A DNA stretch of 64,000 nucleotides from Onchocerca lupi (GCA_028564675.1 JAOVVO010000309.1:1-64000); one strand, 5' to 3'; shown: positions 26,623 to 40,542, numbered from the stretch's first letter. Numbers and translations: made by a program. The notes: generated by a model not told the origin, from the letters alone.

Positions 26623-29608
26623 AATCAATAAGAGATATTATTTTTAATTAGCTTACAGAAAGATGCTATGACGCTTATATATTTTATTTTAGCATTTGCT
26701 TAATTTATTTTTCTTTTTCACTTACTAAAATATTCCGCAAAAATAAAAATTTAACATTTTACCCGCGAAAATTTTAAATTGGTAAAGAATGTAAGAATGG
26801 ATAAATTTTCGTGATAGTTCACAAACAGACATGGTGCATGCTATAGAATTAAAGCTATTAATGTAAGTATTAAAATTTAAGAGAATTGAAAAAATTTACT
26901 ACAAATATTTTTAAAAATTGACTAGATTAAAATTTACTATCATGTATTGTAATACTTCATGCGCATATTGCATAAATTAAATTAAACATATATGTTAAAT
27001 CCATTTTTGACCAGATTCTATAGCAGACGTAAATTTCATGCATATCAGTTAAGACTAAATAGATTAGAACAAAGGATAGATAAGCGATATTATCTTGAAT
27101 AATTTAACAATTCCTATTTCTTATCTCAAATTTGAAATTCAATTCCTCATGCAATGAGATGAAAGATTTCCGTTTTGAATCATCTTAAGGCTGTACAAAT
27201 GATACATTAAACCATGATGTTGCATATCATTTTAGATATTTGATATAAAAAATACTGTTGCAAGCATTAAGCTAATTGAATTTTAAAATAGTCATAAATA
27301 GTCTTCTTATTTTTGCTTTTTTTAAATTTGAATATTTGAAAAGTTACATGAAATATTAATGAATAACTATTATTAATAGATACTCAGTGTTAACGAAATA
27401 ATGCAACAGGCAATATAGATTATTTTGATGTAAATAAAAAGACATTTACTTTTTGAATAATGACTAAACAAAAAGATTATGTAATAATGAATAAATGACA
27501 TTATTAATAGCATAATAATGGATAAGTATGACAATTAACGACATAATAATGTATAAGAATGATAATTAATAGACGTGAAATGTTAATTATCATATTTATC
27601 AATCATTATCAGATATGATATTTGATTAAAAATGGCAAGACAATAGATAAGCATGATAATGGACAAGCATGTGATAATTAATAGCCTTATAAAAATTACT
27701 GATTATCATGCTTATGCATTATTATCGAGATGATAAAATTAATAGCATTTGATGAATAAATAATACGAATAATTATATGATGAGAAATCATTTTGACAAT
27801 TAATAATAAATGAGAATGGATAAAACTAATTTAAAATAGATAAGCGTCATATGATGAATACTCTCTCCGAAATACAGAATTTTGATATTTTATATCAAAT
27901 ATTTGACTAAATCTTACTAAAAAGTATTTCGAGAATATGCTATATTGATAAAAATTAGTAAATTTTTGAAACGGACAAACTATGAGCTCCATTCTACTGT
28001 TATAAATGTTCCATTAATGTTTGAAATTTAATTTATAATTTTATAAAAAAAAAAAAAAAAAAAAAAGTATATATTAAAAATATACCTATAATTTTTTGAT
28101 TATTCATTGCAAAAATAGTAACTGCTGCGGCAAGCAATAAAGCAACAATTAATGAAAGTATTGGTGATAATTGTAGACACATTTTTCGGCAACATCCACA
28201 ACATGTAATTATTGTCCAGCAAATAGTTATCACTTCGACAACTACAGCTAAGCACATGAATACTATCACTATCTTTTCCCAATCTCTTAATACCTGAAAA
28301 AAATTATTTAAAAATGAAAAGTGATAAATTCATTCCAGAAGTATTTTATTTCTTGTTTATTTCTTTATTTATTCATTTTTTTTTTTTGAATTTGTTTTAT
28401 TAGGATTGAAATTGCAAAAATGATAATGCAATTTCATGTGAAGCAATTATTCGAATACTGTAAATTGTATTATATTTTCAGTTATAAATAGAAAAGTTAA
28501 AATCTCAATTAGTAGCATAAATCATCAAATTTTTGTCACATTAGAATATCATTGATTTTGCTGTGAAATATATAAACATCAAGAATACTGCTATTTATGG
28601 GAGGATATCTTTTCGAATGAATGCTTTTGACTTTGATTCTGATCATAATTTTTTACTAATTACATTGTTGCAATCAATAATCTTTATCGAAAAGGTCGAA
28701 ATAATCAATCTAATATTCAAAATCGAGGTATTCAAGGAGCATTAACTACGATTCAATTTAAGAATCTCGTAATTAATTATTAATTCTCCCGTTAGAATTT
28801 CTTAATTGATTTACAATCACTTACATGAAACCAATTTTTGCAAAAATCGACAGAATCAGTTTCATTAACAGTGATATTATTAATTGATGGCAAACGGCAT
28901 AATGCTCCTAATAAATGAAATCCTTCAGGAACATTGAATTGTTTCAAATCTTCAGTTATATTTTCTGCTAGTTTTTCCAATTGTTCTAAACCTGAAAATT
29001 ATGGTTGAAATGATTTTTAGATGTCGATATGTAGAAATAATTTTATCAAACAACATTTTTCTGCAAGAATGTTTTGAAATGATGCAATTCCTTTTGAGTC
29101 AATTAACGACGCCATCTTTTTAGCAAAATTTTTAAAATAAAATTCTTGCGTTTTCTTTGCCCTATATGATGCTTAAAGAAATTAATCGGGTAGATCATGA
29201 AAAATTGAAAGTGAAAAAAAAGTTTAAAGCATACTTAGATCGCTTCTAATTTTTCTCTTTGTTTATTCAAGACATAATCTCCACTTTACTTAAGCTTATT
29301 TTGGATCTGAGCTTATTTAAGAAGAAAATAACAATTGAAAAATTTTGCAGAAAAAAATGATTAAGTTTTAAAGTTTAACTTAAAAATTTTCGATATTTCA
29401 CTCAGATCAGGGTGAAATTTTTTATATTGATTTTATTCTGAAATTTTGAAAATAAATGTCATAATTTAAAACTTTTAAAAACAGAATAATTAGATTTGCA
29501 TTGAAAAAAGAATAACCAACTGGGTGAAAACATTGACATCACGGTCAATCCAAGTACAATGACCATTAAAATACCAAACAAAAATTGTCCAACAAATGAA
29601 AGGCACAT
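26251..29608 (-). CDS. Clc-like tetraspan membrane protein, paralog 2
   Basis: Four exons (29608-29521, 28991-28825, 28293-28086, 26402-26251) encode 204 residues, intron phases 1, 0, 1. Exon 1 (88 nt) and exon 4 (152 nt) are identical in length to those of paralog 1. TM1 is about 7-27 (after MCLSFVGQF), TM2 about 91-113, TM3 about 126-147 and TM4 about 176-198. The first loop has Cys61 and Cys80, as in the family, but has lost the Trp after the exon junction (SPSLEQL replaces TPGW) and has Leu-Gly-Ala-Leu in place of the GLW core. N-glycosylation sequons occur at NIT (two) and NET. The protein is Cys-rich near TM2 (TCCGCC) and at the C-terminus (NICCVKFCC), which suggests palmitoylation. Intron 3 is long (1683 bp). 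Function is unknown. Confidence 0.82.
27509..27576 (+). repeat. Two-copy imperfect direct repeat (about 33 bp)
   Basis: The unit CATAATAATGGATAAGTATG...ATTAA is repeated with a few changes in intron 3 of Clc-like paralog 2. The surrounding intron (27450-27800) is full of GATAA/TTATC motifs in both orientations. Confidence 0.55.
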
Positions 29609-30029
29609 CGTTATATTTATATTCTTCGAAATATTTTTTGAAAGTGGTTGAAGAATGCAGCTGCTGGGTTGTTAGAATTGATGGAAATTTAGAAACAGAA
29701 TTATTTTAATGGCAGTAAAATATTTCTAATCAAAATGAGTTAAATAAGCTAAAATTCACCTGAAAAAAATTCAATTGGAAATTACAAATAATTAAAATAA
29801 AAGTTTTAGTTTCTCGGCGAATCTTACAATTGTTTTTGCATGAACTTGCATTAAATCAGTTTAAATGGTAAATTTTTGGCAAAAAATGAGAGCAATCAAA
29901 TTGGAACAAAGAAATGAAAATGTTAACGAATGGTAAAATATTCATCTACAGTAATATGATTTGAAAATAATATGCATAATGAGAATGATTGTAAAATTGA
30001 TTTATCTTTATTAATTACTAACTCTATCA

Positions 30030-30380
30030 GATTACGCACCATGTGGCCGTCTAGCAAATCTATATGAACAAAAATGTCATAGATGGTACAAATAAAACAA
30101 GTAGATATTTCTATATAAAAACACGCACCTATTCGAATGCAACGTTGTTTCAGAATTGACTTCACTTTGTTTATTCGTTAATCGGAGCGTTTTGGCGGGA
30201 AACATGCTTATCCTTCTGGTGTTTTGGCGGTAACATGTTTATCCTTATAGAGGGATAAAAAAACTGTAGTATCTGCATAGAAACACGCGCCTTTTCGAAT
30301 GCAGCGCTGTGTCAAAATTTAAATCCATCGGTGGAGAACTTGCAACGTTGTGTCACTAATGGATATATTTACGGTAACAA
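30030..30380 (-). mobile_element. Helitron-like repeat, copy C (inverted)
   Basis: This is the reverse complement of the family. It carries CGCGCCTTTTCGAATGCAGC and CACGCACCTATTCGAATGCA, two GTTTTGGCGG...AACATG...TATCC modules (about 30187-30245), and GAGAACTTGCAACGTTGTGT (reverse complement of the left-end block of copies A and B). No intact terminal hairpin was seen at its outer (left) end. It is intergenic. Confidence 0.55.
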
Positions 30381-30920
30381 AATTAGTAAAATTAGCAAAA
30401 AATGAATATTTTTATTATTTTAATTGAAATGATATAATTGCTTATTTTTTTATTATAAAATATTTCTAATTAATTTCATTTGCTTCAAAAAGTTTGATTC
30501 AACTCAATTTTTCATTCGAAATCTGTCATAAATTTTTCAAGTACTGAATGCACTTAAAAAAAAAGAAAAGAAGCAGCCGAAATATTTTTAAAAATTGAAT
30601 TAAGCATTGATGGTTGCTTTATTCTGTACAATCATAAAACATTTTCAGATTTAAAAAAAAAAAAAAAAAAAGAAAAAACTCATTATTTCCAAATTATTTG
30701 AAATATATTTGAATATATTCGATATTTTTACAAATCACTGCTGAACAAAAGTTTCCTTTGATTTAAATTTTTAAATTTCTTTATTTTTTATAATTGTAAT
30801 TAATGATACATATCTAACGTAAGTAACAAAATTCAGGAAAGGATGATAATCAGGAAAAAAAAGGCATCAATGATAAGAAAAAAGAAGGGTACGATAAAAA
30901 TAATTCTTGTAAATTCAAAA

Positions 30921-30940
30921 AGAAGAGAGAGAGAGAGAAA
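30921..30940. repeat. (GA)n microsatellite
   Basis: A short GA/AG dinucleotide run within intergenic DNA. Confidence 0.7.
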
Positions 30941-33900
30941 GAAAAATGCATAATAATCTTTGTTCATTGAATTATCATCCGGTTAGGCTGAGCAAACATT
31001 TTCCATCTTTATTAGGATTATTTTTTCAAAAGCAACGAAAAGTAATAAAAGCCGAATGATTCATTATTTGCTGATATTAATTTCGAATTTTCAAAATTTA
31101 AAATTTAACAGATGAATAATTTATTAGTGTTGGTGAAGTTGATAGAAAGAAAATAAATGAAAAATTTGGTGAAAAAAAGTCAGCAATATAATTGAATAAA
31201 TTTGTCAAAAATAAGTTACAAAAATGATAGAAATTCTAAATGGTAGCACAAAAAAGTTTTAGTTGATGAAGCAATCATTTTTCTATAGTTTCACAAGATA
31301 TTATTTCCTTTTTCGCAATTTGTAAAAGCTTTTTTAAAAAAATTCCATGATTAAAATTCACAATGATTCTTCCTGCAATGAATCATCAAAAACTTTCAAT
31401 TTTAATAGAAATATGTGAGCGTTTTAAAGCTTAGTTTGACAAATTTAAAATATGTATTTTATAAAAATAATGCTTTCGACCAATGATTCAAGAGTAAGAC
31501 AAATTGACAACAGAGATAAAGTGTTAAGCGAAAAAATTCACAACATTTCCATTCCATCTTTTCTATATGACCATAAATTTAGATCATCATTTCTCAATCG
31601 ATGAAATTCAAAATTTTCCCAATAGTCGACTTCTCATTCATATTTACACCTATTTTAAATAGTTTTTTCTCGAAAATTTTTGAGATTTCCAATTAATTAG
31701 AGGATTTAAAATTTTTAGAGTTTATCCTTATTAGAAGGCAGAATGCTTCAAGGATCATCTACAATCTATTAAAAAAGAAAGGAAAAAAAACTTCAGCTGT
31801 CATCTACGACAAAAAATTCTGATTTTTAACAAAAGTAAATCTTAACCCTAGAAAAATAACTAAAAAAACGTGCTAATAACTAAAAAAAAAATTACGAATA
31901 GTTCATTCGATAAGCCACGGATCAGAAAAAGAACGTTTATGTAAACAATCCAAATTTTCCCTTTTTTCTTTTTTTGCATAACACTATATATAGCCATAAA
32001 AATGTATTATGTCGTTATTTTCATCTTCAATGGAATAGATTTTATCATCGAAATTATCTGTGAAGAATGAAATATAGAAGCTATCTGGCTACTAAAAATT
32101 TTTGCTACTTATAATTCGCCGCAAAAATCCCAAAATATTTCGATTTTCATTAATTTCCGATTATAAATGTTAAAGTACTAAATCGTTAAATTTCAAAAAT
32201 GTAATTATTTTCCTAACTATATTTAAACAATCATTAGATAAGCTTATATCCACTATCTACACAAAAATATTATAACCTTAAGATCATTTATGATTCTCGA
32301 GAATGTATTCCGATGAGTTTTGACAGTAACCGATAATCTCCAGGTTGAATTTCATTAGAGATTCATAATTAGAATCTCTTGAAAATTTAAATAAAATTAA
32401 TTTCTATGCTCAAAAAGAAATGAGTCATATTACTCATTAGCGCATATATTACCTCAACTACCATAGCAACTGCATAAAGTTAAATAAGTTTGATTCAAAT
32501 GGAAAAAAAAAAAAGGCACTTTATAAAAGAAGTATTTCTCAACTAGTTGAATATCAGAAATCAATTCATGTAAGTTCTCTATGAAATTTTGAGTTCGACT
32601 TATTTCAGACAAATTCAGCCAACTTCATTCATTTTATTTTAATTAAAATCAATGTTGGAATAGTATTGCAAGCAAATATGTCAAATAATTTAATAATTTT
32701 CTACGGATGGCTAAATAGAAGAGAAAATATTAAACATAAACATTCGTTATATAACTTATATTTGTTTTAAGAAAAAAAAAAACATTAAAATATTTTTTGC
32801 AAAACTAAACAATACTTATTCTTACAAAAACAAAAATGATAATTAATCCATGCAGCATTATTTCTTCTTTTTTAATTAATTCATAAAATACTAACTTTCT
32901 GGATATTATAGTCTTCAGGGATCATTATTATTATTATGACTTTTTACCATACTAATATTGGACATGATATATGATCTGTACCAACTTCTAAAATAAAAAT
33001 CATAGGAAAAAACCTTGATTAACTTAGTGATGACTTAATGCACTTACGAAATTGGTCAAATCTTATGTTCATACAAAATAAATTAATTGATCGATAGTTT
33101 AATTTGACATTGGAAAATTTTATTTGTAGTAACAGATTTTTAAGAGGAATGTAAAAGATTGAAAAAGGAACGGTTTCCAGCAATAGAAATATTAAAATAA
33201 TAAATTATAATATAAAATAATTTTAAAAAAATACTATCGTTACGCAAAAATTATGGCTAAAAAGTTTTTCTTATTATCAATAAAATGATGTAATAATAAG
33301 TAAAACAAGTGCAAAATTGTGAATGGTTCATATCAAATAAGTAATTGTAATATGGTTGATATCTTTTTGATATATTACTATAGCTCATTTACATAGAAAC
33401 AAATATGAATTGTCCAAAAATGATTAAATTTGACAAAATATTTGAAGAAATGATAAAATTAAAAGTACAGCAAAGAAAAGGGTGTGGCATTTTTCAATCT
33501 AAAATGAATAATCTTTCTTCAATTAAATCTACTCAATCGTTTTCGTCATTCAAATAACAATTCAACTTTGACATTATTTATTCATTAATAATGTTTTATA
33601 CTTATTTTTATAACAATGATACCATATTTGTAAAATGACAATAGAAATGAAAAGTTTTATTATTGAAATGTCGCAATCAGTTAATCATTTTTGCATTTGA
33701 AATGCCACAGCAATTAATCAATTTTATAATAGTGTAAAATATCATAAAATAATTGATTTATATAAGATTGAAAATTTTTCGTTTATAATATAAAAATAGA
33801 TAGTGTTTGATAATGGATAAATAAATATTGCGAATGTTATGATAAGTGATAAATTAATTCAAAAGATTAATGCAAGAAAGAAAGCAAACTTTCTGTTATT

Positions 33901-35832
33901 TTATTTCTATTTTTTATGTTATAAACATTAAAATTTGTCATAAAAGAATATAAAATATGCAAAAATATTTTGAAATATTCATAAAATACTATAGAATAGA
34001 AAGTAAGTTTTCTATCTAAAAATATTATCTTTAAGAAAAATAGATAAATGAATAAATAAGTAAATAAGTAACCAAATAATATATAAATGCATATCTCAAA
34101 TTTTGTTACCATACAAATGAATTTGATTAGATATAATCATAAGAAACTTTATTATCAATGATGAATAGTATTATGATTTATGCATGAGAAAATAATATTT
34201 AGAGGAAAAATATGTTAAATGATTCATTTCTTTTATCTAACAACGATTAAGATAGATATAATTAGCGAAAATCGTTAAATTATAAATTAATTAATTATAT
34301 CGTAAAATAAATATTGATTAGCAAAGTTAGCTTTCTGATATGATAATTATATCTAAAAGTAAAAAATGGCAATACCTATCATGCATTCCTTGTATTTCAG
34401 GAATTATTTAAATTATCTGCATAATTTTTGTGTACATTTTATTTCACGCAACATTATGACGCAATAACAATTCAAGAATATTTATGAGTTCTAAAAGTAT
34501 TATTAAAAATTAGTTATATAAGTAAAAATTAAAAAAAAAAAAAAATTCGATAAGATGAATGAACGAATTTAGTCTGTTGTTGGGTAAAGTAAATAGTTCA
34601 CTTGAATTTATTACTCATTGTGTATTGGAAAAACTAGTTTAACGAAGTTAACGATCACTGATTTCTCTTCTTATGTGAAATTTTCAGCACTATTTATGAT
34701 CGATAAATGCACACAAAGGAAAAAAGAAGTTCTAAATTGTCTCAGTGATTATTTATTAATTATTAATCGTCATTATCATTAAATATTTAGATAAAAATTT
34801 TACCTTTTCATCATTTATTTCAATTTTTTATTCATTTCGAGAAATATTGTTAATGAAGCAAAATATACAAGATTTTATTTATTTCTCTATCTCTTCCCTC
34901 TCATCTCATTAATACTTTTTTTTTTTTATTAATTGCAAATTTTTTCTTTTTTTTTTTTGTTAGAAAAAATGATTTCTTGTTAAAGAATAATTATAAAATG
35001 AATTGAATGAATCAATATAATAATATTCTCGCTTATAAATAATTTATATATTAAATTATAGCAATTATCACTATAATTCTAAATATAATTCAATCATATT
35101 CAACCAGGCAAATAAAGTTCTAGAAATAGTTGATCAAAGATTAATAAATAATGTTTCTATATCAAAGCAAAATAGTTAGGAAAAAAAAGACTAGCGCTAA
35201 AAATAACATTTTCATCGAGCAAAGTATTTAGAATTACCAGAAAATACCTGAATTATTTCTAAATATCGATTTTTTTTCAAACTCTTGACATTTTTCCCAA
35301 TGTATAATATTTCACAAAAATATATTCGTAATTTTTACACCTTTATATCCCGTAAATATCAAATTTATTCTAAATTAGCAAATTTACTTCAACAATTAGA
35401 TTTAAATTTTACAAAAATTTGTTTCTTTGAGGAAAAAAATTATAATTATAAAATTTAATATTGAAAAAATAAGCATATAATAATTCTGCATACATATATG
35501 AATGATACAAATTATTGCAATATTTATTATATTTTTTGATTAATGAATTTTCTATTTCTGGAGTATACTAAAGAAATAAAAAAAAAGAAAAAAGCGTGAT
35601 TCTAACAACATAACTTTACAGATCTTATTTTTCAAACTTATTAATATGCAAAAATCAGGATGTCAAGCAATAAAAAATATTTGTTAACTTTTGAATGTAA
35701 ATTACGCTACAAATATCATTTTCCTTTGTTCCCCTTCTTTTTTTATTTCCTTTTTTATGTCCTTTTTATCTAATTTAAACAAATAAAACGATAAATTTAT
35801 CAAACGCATTTTTTGTACGATAAAATTTACGA

Positions 35833-35836
<4 letters not shown>

Positions 35837-35866
<30 letters not shown>
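35837..35866. repeat. Long poly(A) run
   Basis: About 30 consecutive A residues in intergenic DNA. Length is likely to be unreliable in assembly. Confidence 0.8.
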
Positions 35867-35867
<1 letters not shown>

Positions 35868-36934
35868 ACTAGTCACGCATGAGTACGAATATGTTATCAA
35901 ATTTATTGAATTTAAAACAATTTTTTTTTTTTACATTTATTATGAAAATTAAATTTTGGAATTTCAAATTATAAAATAAATTTAATTGGAATTTTAAAGT
36001 AAAAATTTGAATGCATGATATTCTAGAAAGTTAAAAATAAAATTATTGAAATACAGTTATTGAATAAATATGAAAACGGAAATGAGAAGAAAAAATATTA
36101 CCATTAAAAAAAAAAAAAGAAATGAAAAAAGATGGAACAATCAAGGAATTAAATATAAATATTTTTTTCTGTAAAATAAATGTAATACAAGCAAAAACAC
36201 TTCAAATTCATATAAAACATATGTAAAACAAATAAATTAGATTATTCGCTACCGTAAAATCTTTATTGGAATTTGAAATATTAAACAAATAATCATTACT
36301 CATTCCATATATTCAGATATTTTCACTCATTGCTCACTAAAATTATTCATTTGCACATCGCTAATTATTCATTTTTTTTTTTAGTCTCTCACAGCATTAT
36401 TTCTCATAATTATCAATCTTTGTCATCTATCGTTCCAAAATATTCTTTTTTATTTCTTTTCTTTTGATATCCATTGAAAATTATATATTTTGTTTGTCTT
36501 TTTATATTTGATGACAATTTATTGTAAATATCAAAAAAAATCTCACCACTTTCTGCTTCTCATTCAAATCATCGCATTAATTCTGAATTTTATCCAAAAA
36601 GGTTGAGGTTCAAGTTGCTAAATGATTGAAAAAAAATTGGTGTAAAAATTGGAGGAATGGATGGCATTGGATATAAATCTTTCGTATTTCCTGAAATAGT
36701 TTCATTTTTTTTTTTCACGTTTTTTACTGCAAAAATACGTTTATGTGTATTTTTTATATCGAATACTGATTGAAAAGTTCCTTTAAACATTCAAGAAGTG
36801 AATGAATTCATTTCTAAGTGTATGTCTTTTTTTTTCTATTCCATCATTATATCATATAAATTCAATTCATTTTGACAGCAATTTTATTAATTTCATTTAT
36901 TTATATAAATATATTTCTTTTATATTACAGAAAG

Positions 36935-39271
36935 ATGCAAAGTATTACTAGTCGATCTGGCACTATATCATTGATAGCTGCATCATTCTTTGCTGGTTAC
37001 TGGACTGATAAATATATATTGAAAAGAGCTAATGCTGCAACTGCTCAGGTATATTTATATTTGCAATTCTTAATTCTGGTCTTAAGATAATTGATTACGC
37101 AAAATTTCGATCAAATGTTTGTTCTGAATCTTTTGTAAAGTTTCTAATCCAAATTATTATCCATAATGTTTACTTCAATTTTGATTCTGTAGAATACTGT
37201 AAATGTTGAAAATTGGCAATAGGAAACATAATATTATGTGACGATGAATGAGTAAAGGACTGTTATTTTTATTTTCAATCTGTTATTTTTTTTTTTCATT
37301 TTATTAGATTTGTCAGGATTATTCTCAAATGTTAATTAGATTAACCTTATCATTGATTTCCTACATTTTTTTTCTTCTTTTTTATTTGATGTTTTTTAGC
37401 ATTGGAATATGCTTTTTAGTTACCGGCAACTGCAGTGCATCCATCTCACATTTTGACCGGATCTTCATCAGCCTTGGATATTGATCATATAAAAGAACAG
37501 CCATCTCGTGCATCCCAAATAATGCGTTATGGTTATCCCGGTTTTGATAATTTACGCACTTTTGAAGATTATGTTTTATCATACGATCGCCGAAATAGGT
37601 TATTAAATTTTACATAGAAAGTATCGCGGCATTTTCAAACCACTTTAATAGAATCTTATTTTTGAATAAAGAGTGAAGTATCAATGAATTCCTTGACATA
37701 GGAAATAAGTTGAAATTAGCTGCTGTTTTATGGGAAATGCCAAATATTAAGATTCTTAGACTCACTTTAAATTTTGGTATGTTGTTGTTTATGTTATTGC
37801 CCACATTTCTAAATTTTTATTTTTGTTTCTTTCTTATTCATATCTATTTGACTATCGATGAATGCTAAATAATTTATTTATTGAACTATATTTTGATTTT
37901 AGTTTTTTTTTCGTTTTTGTAGAATAGCTCACTGGGTTGTTGAGCATCTAAGTTCAGATAGGCTAGTCTACAATTCATCTGTTGACCGTTCGAAGTGTCA
38001 GTTTCACGAGGATCCATCAATTCATCCTTACTTCAAATCAACGAACAATGACTATAAGGCATATTTTTTGCATTTTAAGCGAATTTCTTTTTCAACTATT
38101 TCACTTGCTTATTGTTTTATGAAAATTCAGAGATAACAACCTGTCTAATTTGTGTAAGGTTACTGTGTCTCCAATTTTATCGAAACGAAGGTGTTACTTT
38201 ATCAGTGTTGTTATATACGTTGTCGCGAATCTTATAAGTTCTGGTAATTGCAGGGTAGCGGTTATGATCGTGGTCACTTAGCTGCAGCTGGAAATCATCG
38301 ACAATCACAAAATGCTATTGATCAGACTTTCTTGCTTAGCAACATGGCACCTCAGGTTGGAAAAGGATTTAATAGAGACAAATGGAATGAATTGGAAAAG
38401 CATGTCAGGTAATGTTGTTCAATATGCGATCATTGTTTCATATTTATTTGATATTTTCATTTATCTCGATAAGATAGAATTCCAAAATCATTTAAATTCA
38501 TTTCGCATATTGGAATATCTTTAGATCCAGTGAACTATATCAGTTATTAACTGATCGGCATGATATTATATTATCCTATTACTTAATACTCTTTCGTATT
38601 CATTATATTGTGATGTATTTTTTAGCACAGTCGAAAATTTTATTATCTCTGTAAAAGAGGCAATTTTTAAGGATTCAAAATTTAGGAAGCTTGCTAGAAA
38701 ACACAAAAATGTGTATGTTTGCTCCGGACCATTATTTTTGCCGAAATTGGAGAAAGATGGTTCGCTATATATCAAGTACAAAGTTATTGGTCGAAATAAC
38801 ATTGCCGTACCGACACATTTCTTTAAGGTAATGTAGTTTCAAGCTCTCATTTTGCTAAAAGTCTTTATCTAATAGTATCATGATTGAGTTGGCACACTTC
38901 AGGTAGCACTCGTGGAACGTATGGATGGAAAACTCGAATTAGAAGCGTATATTTTACCAAATGCAGTAAGTTATTCATAATAAGTTATCTAATTTATAAA
39001 TTTTTGTTGATTTAATTCAAAATATATAATAATTACATACGTGTCAGCAAATGCATATTTATTAAGCTTATAAACTCACTTAAAATCTTTGGAATGGCTT
39101 AATGTTTAAGAAAATCTAATAATTTAGGAGATACCCGACGATACACCTTTGACTTCATTTATGGTACCATTGGACAGTATTGAGCGCGCTGCTGGACTTC
39201 TAATTTTTGATAAATTGCCGAAAAATGCTTTAAAAAAGATTAATGGGAGATCGAACAGTATCATAGGGTGA
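36935..39271 (+). CDS. cps-6: Mitochondrial endonuclease G (CPS-6 ortholog)
   Basis: Seven exons (36935-37048, 37420-37598, 37923-38058, 38254-38408, 38686-38827, 38903-38965, 39128-39271) encode 310 residues, close to human EndoG (297) and C. elegans CPS-6. It is a beta-beta-alpha-Me DNA/RNA non-specific nuclease of the mitochondrial intermembrane space, released to degrade DNA in apoptosis and linked to paternal mitochondrial elimination. The N-terminal 38 residues are Arg/Ser-rich with a hydrophobic stretch, fitting a targeting/anchor segment. The catalytic motif D-R-G-H-L-A-A-A-G-N-H places the general base at His151; FLLSNMAPQ and FNRDKW (Asn183 region, metal ligand) follow, then VYVCSGPLFLP and VPTHFFKVAL. 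The start ATG sits 4 nt after a TATTACAG acceptor, consistent with spliced-leader addition. Intron 3 has a GC donor (TATAAG|GC at 38058/38059). Exon 5 starts at 38686, because this restores the family spacing EKHVRKLARKHKNVYV; using the earlier TTTTAG would insert foreign residues. Confidence 0.95.
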
Positions 39272-39711
39272 AAATTGCTATTATATCATAACGTATGATC
39301 TTGTTTGTAATTAAATGATCATGACTTAGTAATGATTTAATACTTGTTGATGTTCTAGAACGCTGGAAATTTATTTTTTGCCAAATTTAGGATTATTTAT
39401 TATTGTATAAATAGATCAAATTTAATAATTTTCCAGCATTCATTGTTTTATTCATTTATTTCTCCCTGTTCTGAACAATTTTTTTGTTTGGAAATTTTGA
39501 AAGCTTCTAGCTAATTAGATGCTTTAGGATTCTTATAGTTTTTAAACTCATCCTATGAATACATAAGTTATCAAATCTTTCCAATCTATACTAAAAACAA
39601 ATTTTAAGGTCTGGAAATACAAGTAAGGAAACACTGTATAATAAATCACTAATAATGCGACATGTCATGGATCAGAAATTAAATGTTCGTGTAACCTAAT
39701 TGTTTCGTTTT

Positions 39712-39713
<2 letters not shown>

Positions 39714-39761
<48 letters not shown>
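39714..39761. repeat. 48-nt poly(T) run
   Basis: An uninterrupted T run just upstream of the Helitron remnant. It may mark the insertion boundary or be a simple slippage product. Confidence 0.85.
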
Positions 39762-39762
<1 letters not shown>

Positions 39763-39852
39763 ATTGTATGAAAAGTACCTCAACTTGAGGCCGTCATGAT
39801 ATGGCGATGAATTGTTATAAAATCAATTATCACGTTGCGAAATATTAACTAG

Positions 39853-40160
39853 CCAAAACTTTGCAACAGCACGGGGCTTGCAGTAGAAAAATTAATGAGT
39901 CTTGGAGGCAACAGTCTTGACAGGACCTTTGAAAGGTGAAGATGTCCTTATTCTCCGCATTCCTGTGATTTCAACAGATATGCCATTTCAGTTTAAGAGG
40001 TTGCGATTTTTCGGAATTTTGCGGTTTATATCTAGAGACCGATTGCTTCTCACATGGACAATTATATGTTGTGTGTTCTAAAGTTGGCAAACCAGACAAT
40101 CTCTATATCTACATGGGCAGCGGAATAACAAAAAATATTGTTTACCCGCATGTATTATGA
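39853..40160 (+). pseudogene. Decayed C-terminus of Helitron (Pif1-type) helicase
   Basis: Recognisable pieces in order are PKLCNSTGLAVEKLM (39853-39897), LTGPLKGEDVLILRIPVIST then DMPFQFKRLRF in another frame, and CFSHGQLYVVCSKVGKPDN followed by LYIY...TKNIVYPHVL ending at TGA 40158-40160. These match the conserved end of Helitron helicases (CNGTRL.V, LTGPFKGEDVLIPRIP, TDMPFQFKRLQFP, SHGQLYVACSRVG). The block that normally holds the AFAMTINKSQGQ motif between the second and third pieces is deleted, and frameshifts separate the parts, so no functional helicase can be made. Confidence 0.85.
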
Positions 40161-40542
40161 AATTAGACGTATTAGATATGGTCGAAAGCTGACAGATGTC
40201 AAATAACGCCATGGCAACTACTGTAAACAAGAAATGCTAGAGGTCAAGTGGCGCGACATAGTTTCAAGAAAAGACAAAAATGTTTATCAACGCTCCAATT
40301 CAGAGATAAACGACGAAGATCGACGCAGCAACAGCAACAGTTGGAGTTTCAAGAGTTCCAGTTCAACAGTTCAAAGGGATTTGAATTTCTTTAAAACGGA
40401 AATCAAGATATTGTACGGTGACTTATTTATTTCTTCAATATCACTGGCATACATCTCCGTGGTTATCAAATTGCTACGAGGTATCATATTTTGATTCTCT
40501 TCAGGAAGTAAGTGATCAATTTAACATTTATAAAATTTCCGT

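Larger units (their letters stand above)
29609..36934. other. Large gene-free stretch
   Basis: These 7.3 kb separate Clc-like paralog 2 from cps-6. I see no exon with convincing codon content. Open frames at 29923-30165, 33867-34112 and 36590-36790 are short and lack flanking splice structure. It contains Helitron-like copy C, a (GA)n run and a 29-31 nt A run near 35837. Both flanking genes are transcribed outward, so their promoters must lie here. Confidence 0.55.

Noticed and set aside
36590..36790. 66-codon minus-strand frame divergent from cps-6
   Set aside because: Bounded by stops, no flanking splice pattern and no family resemblance; most likely chance.
38625..38685. Upstream acceptor TTTTTTAG giving a longer cps-6 exon 5
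   Set aside because: It keeps frame but inserts about 20 residues absent from EndoG proteins; the acceptor at 38684-38685 restores the family spacing.
40234..40494. 86-codon frame inside the Helitron remnant
   Set aside because: It lies between the dead helicase and the element's 3' end, has repeat-driven Ser/Asn runs and matches no transposon protein I know.
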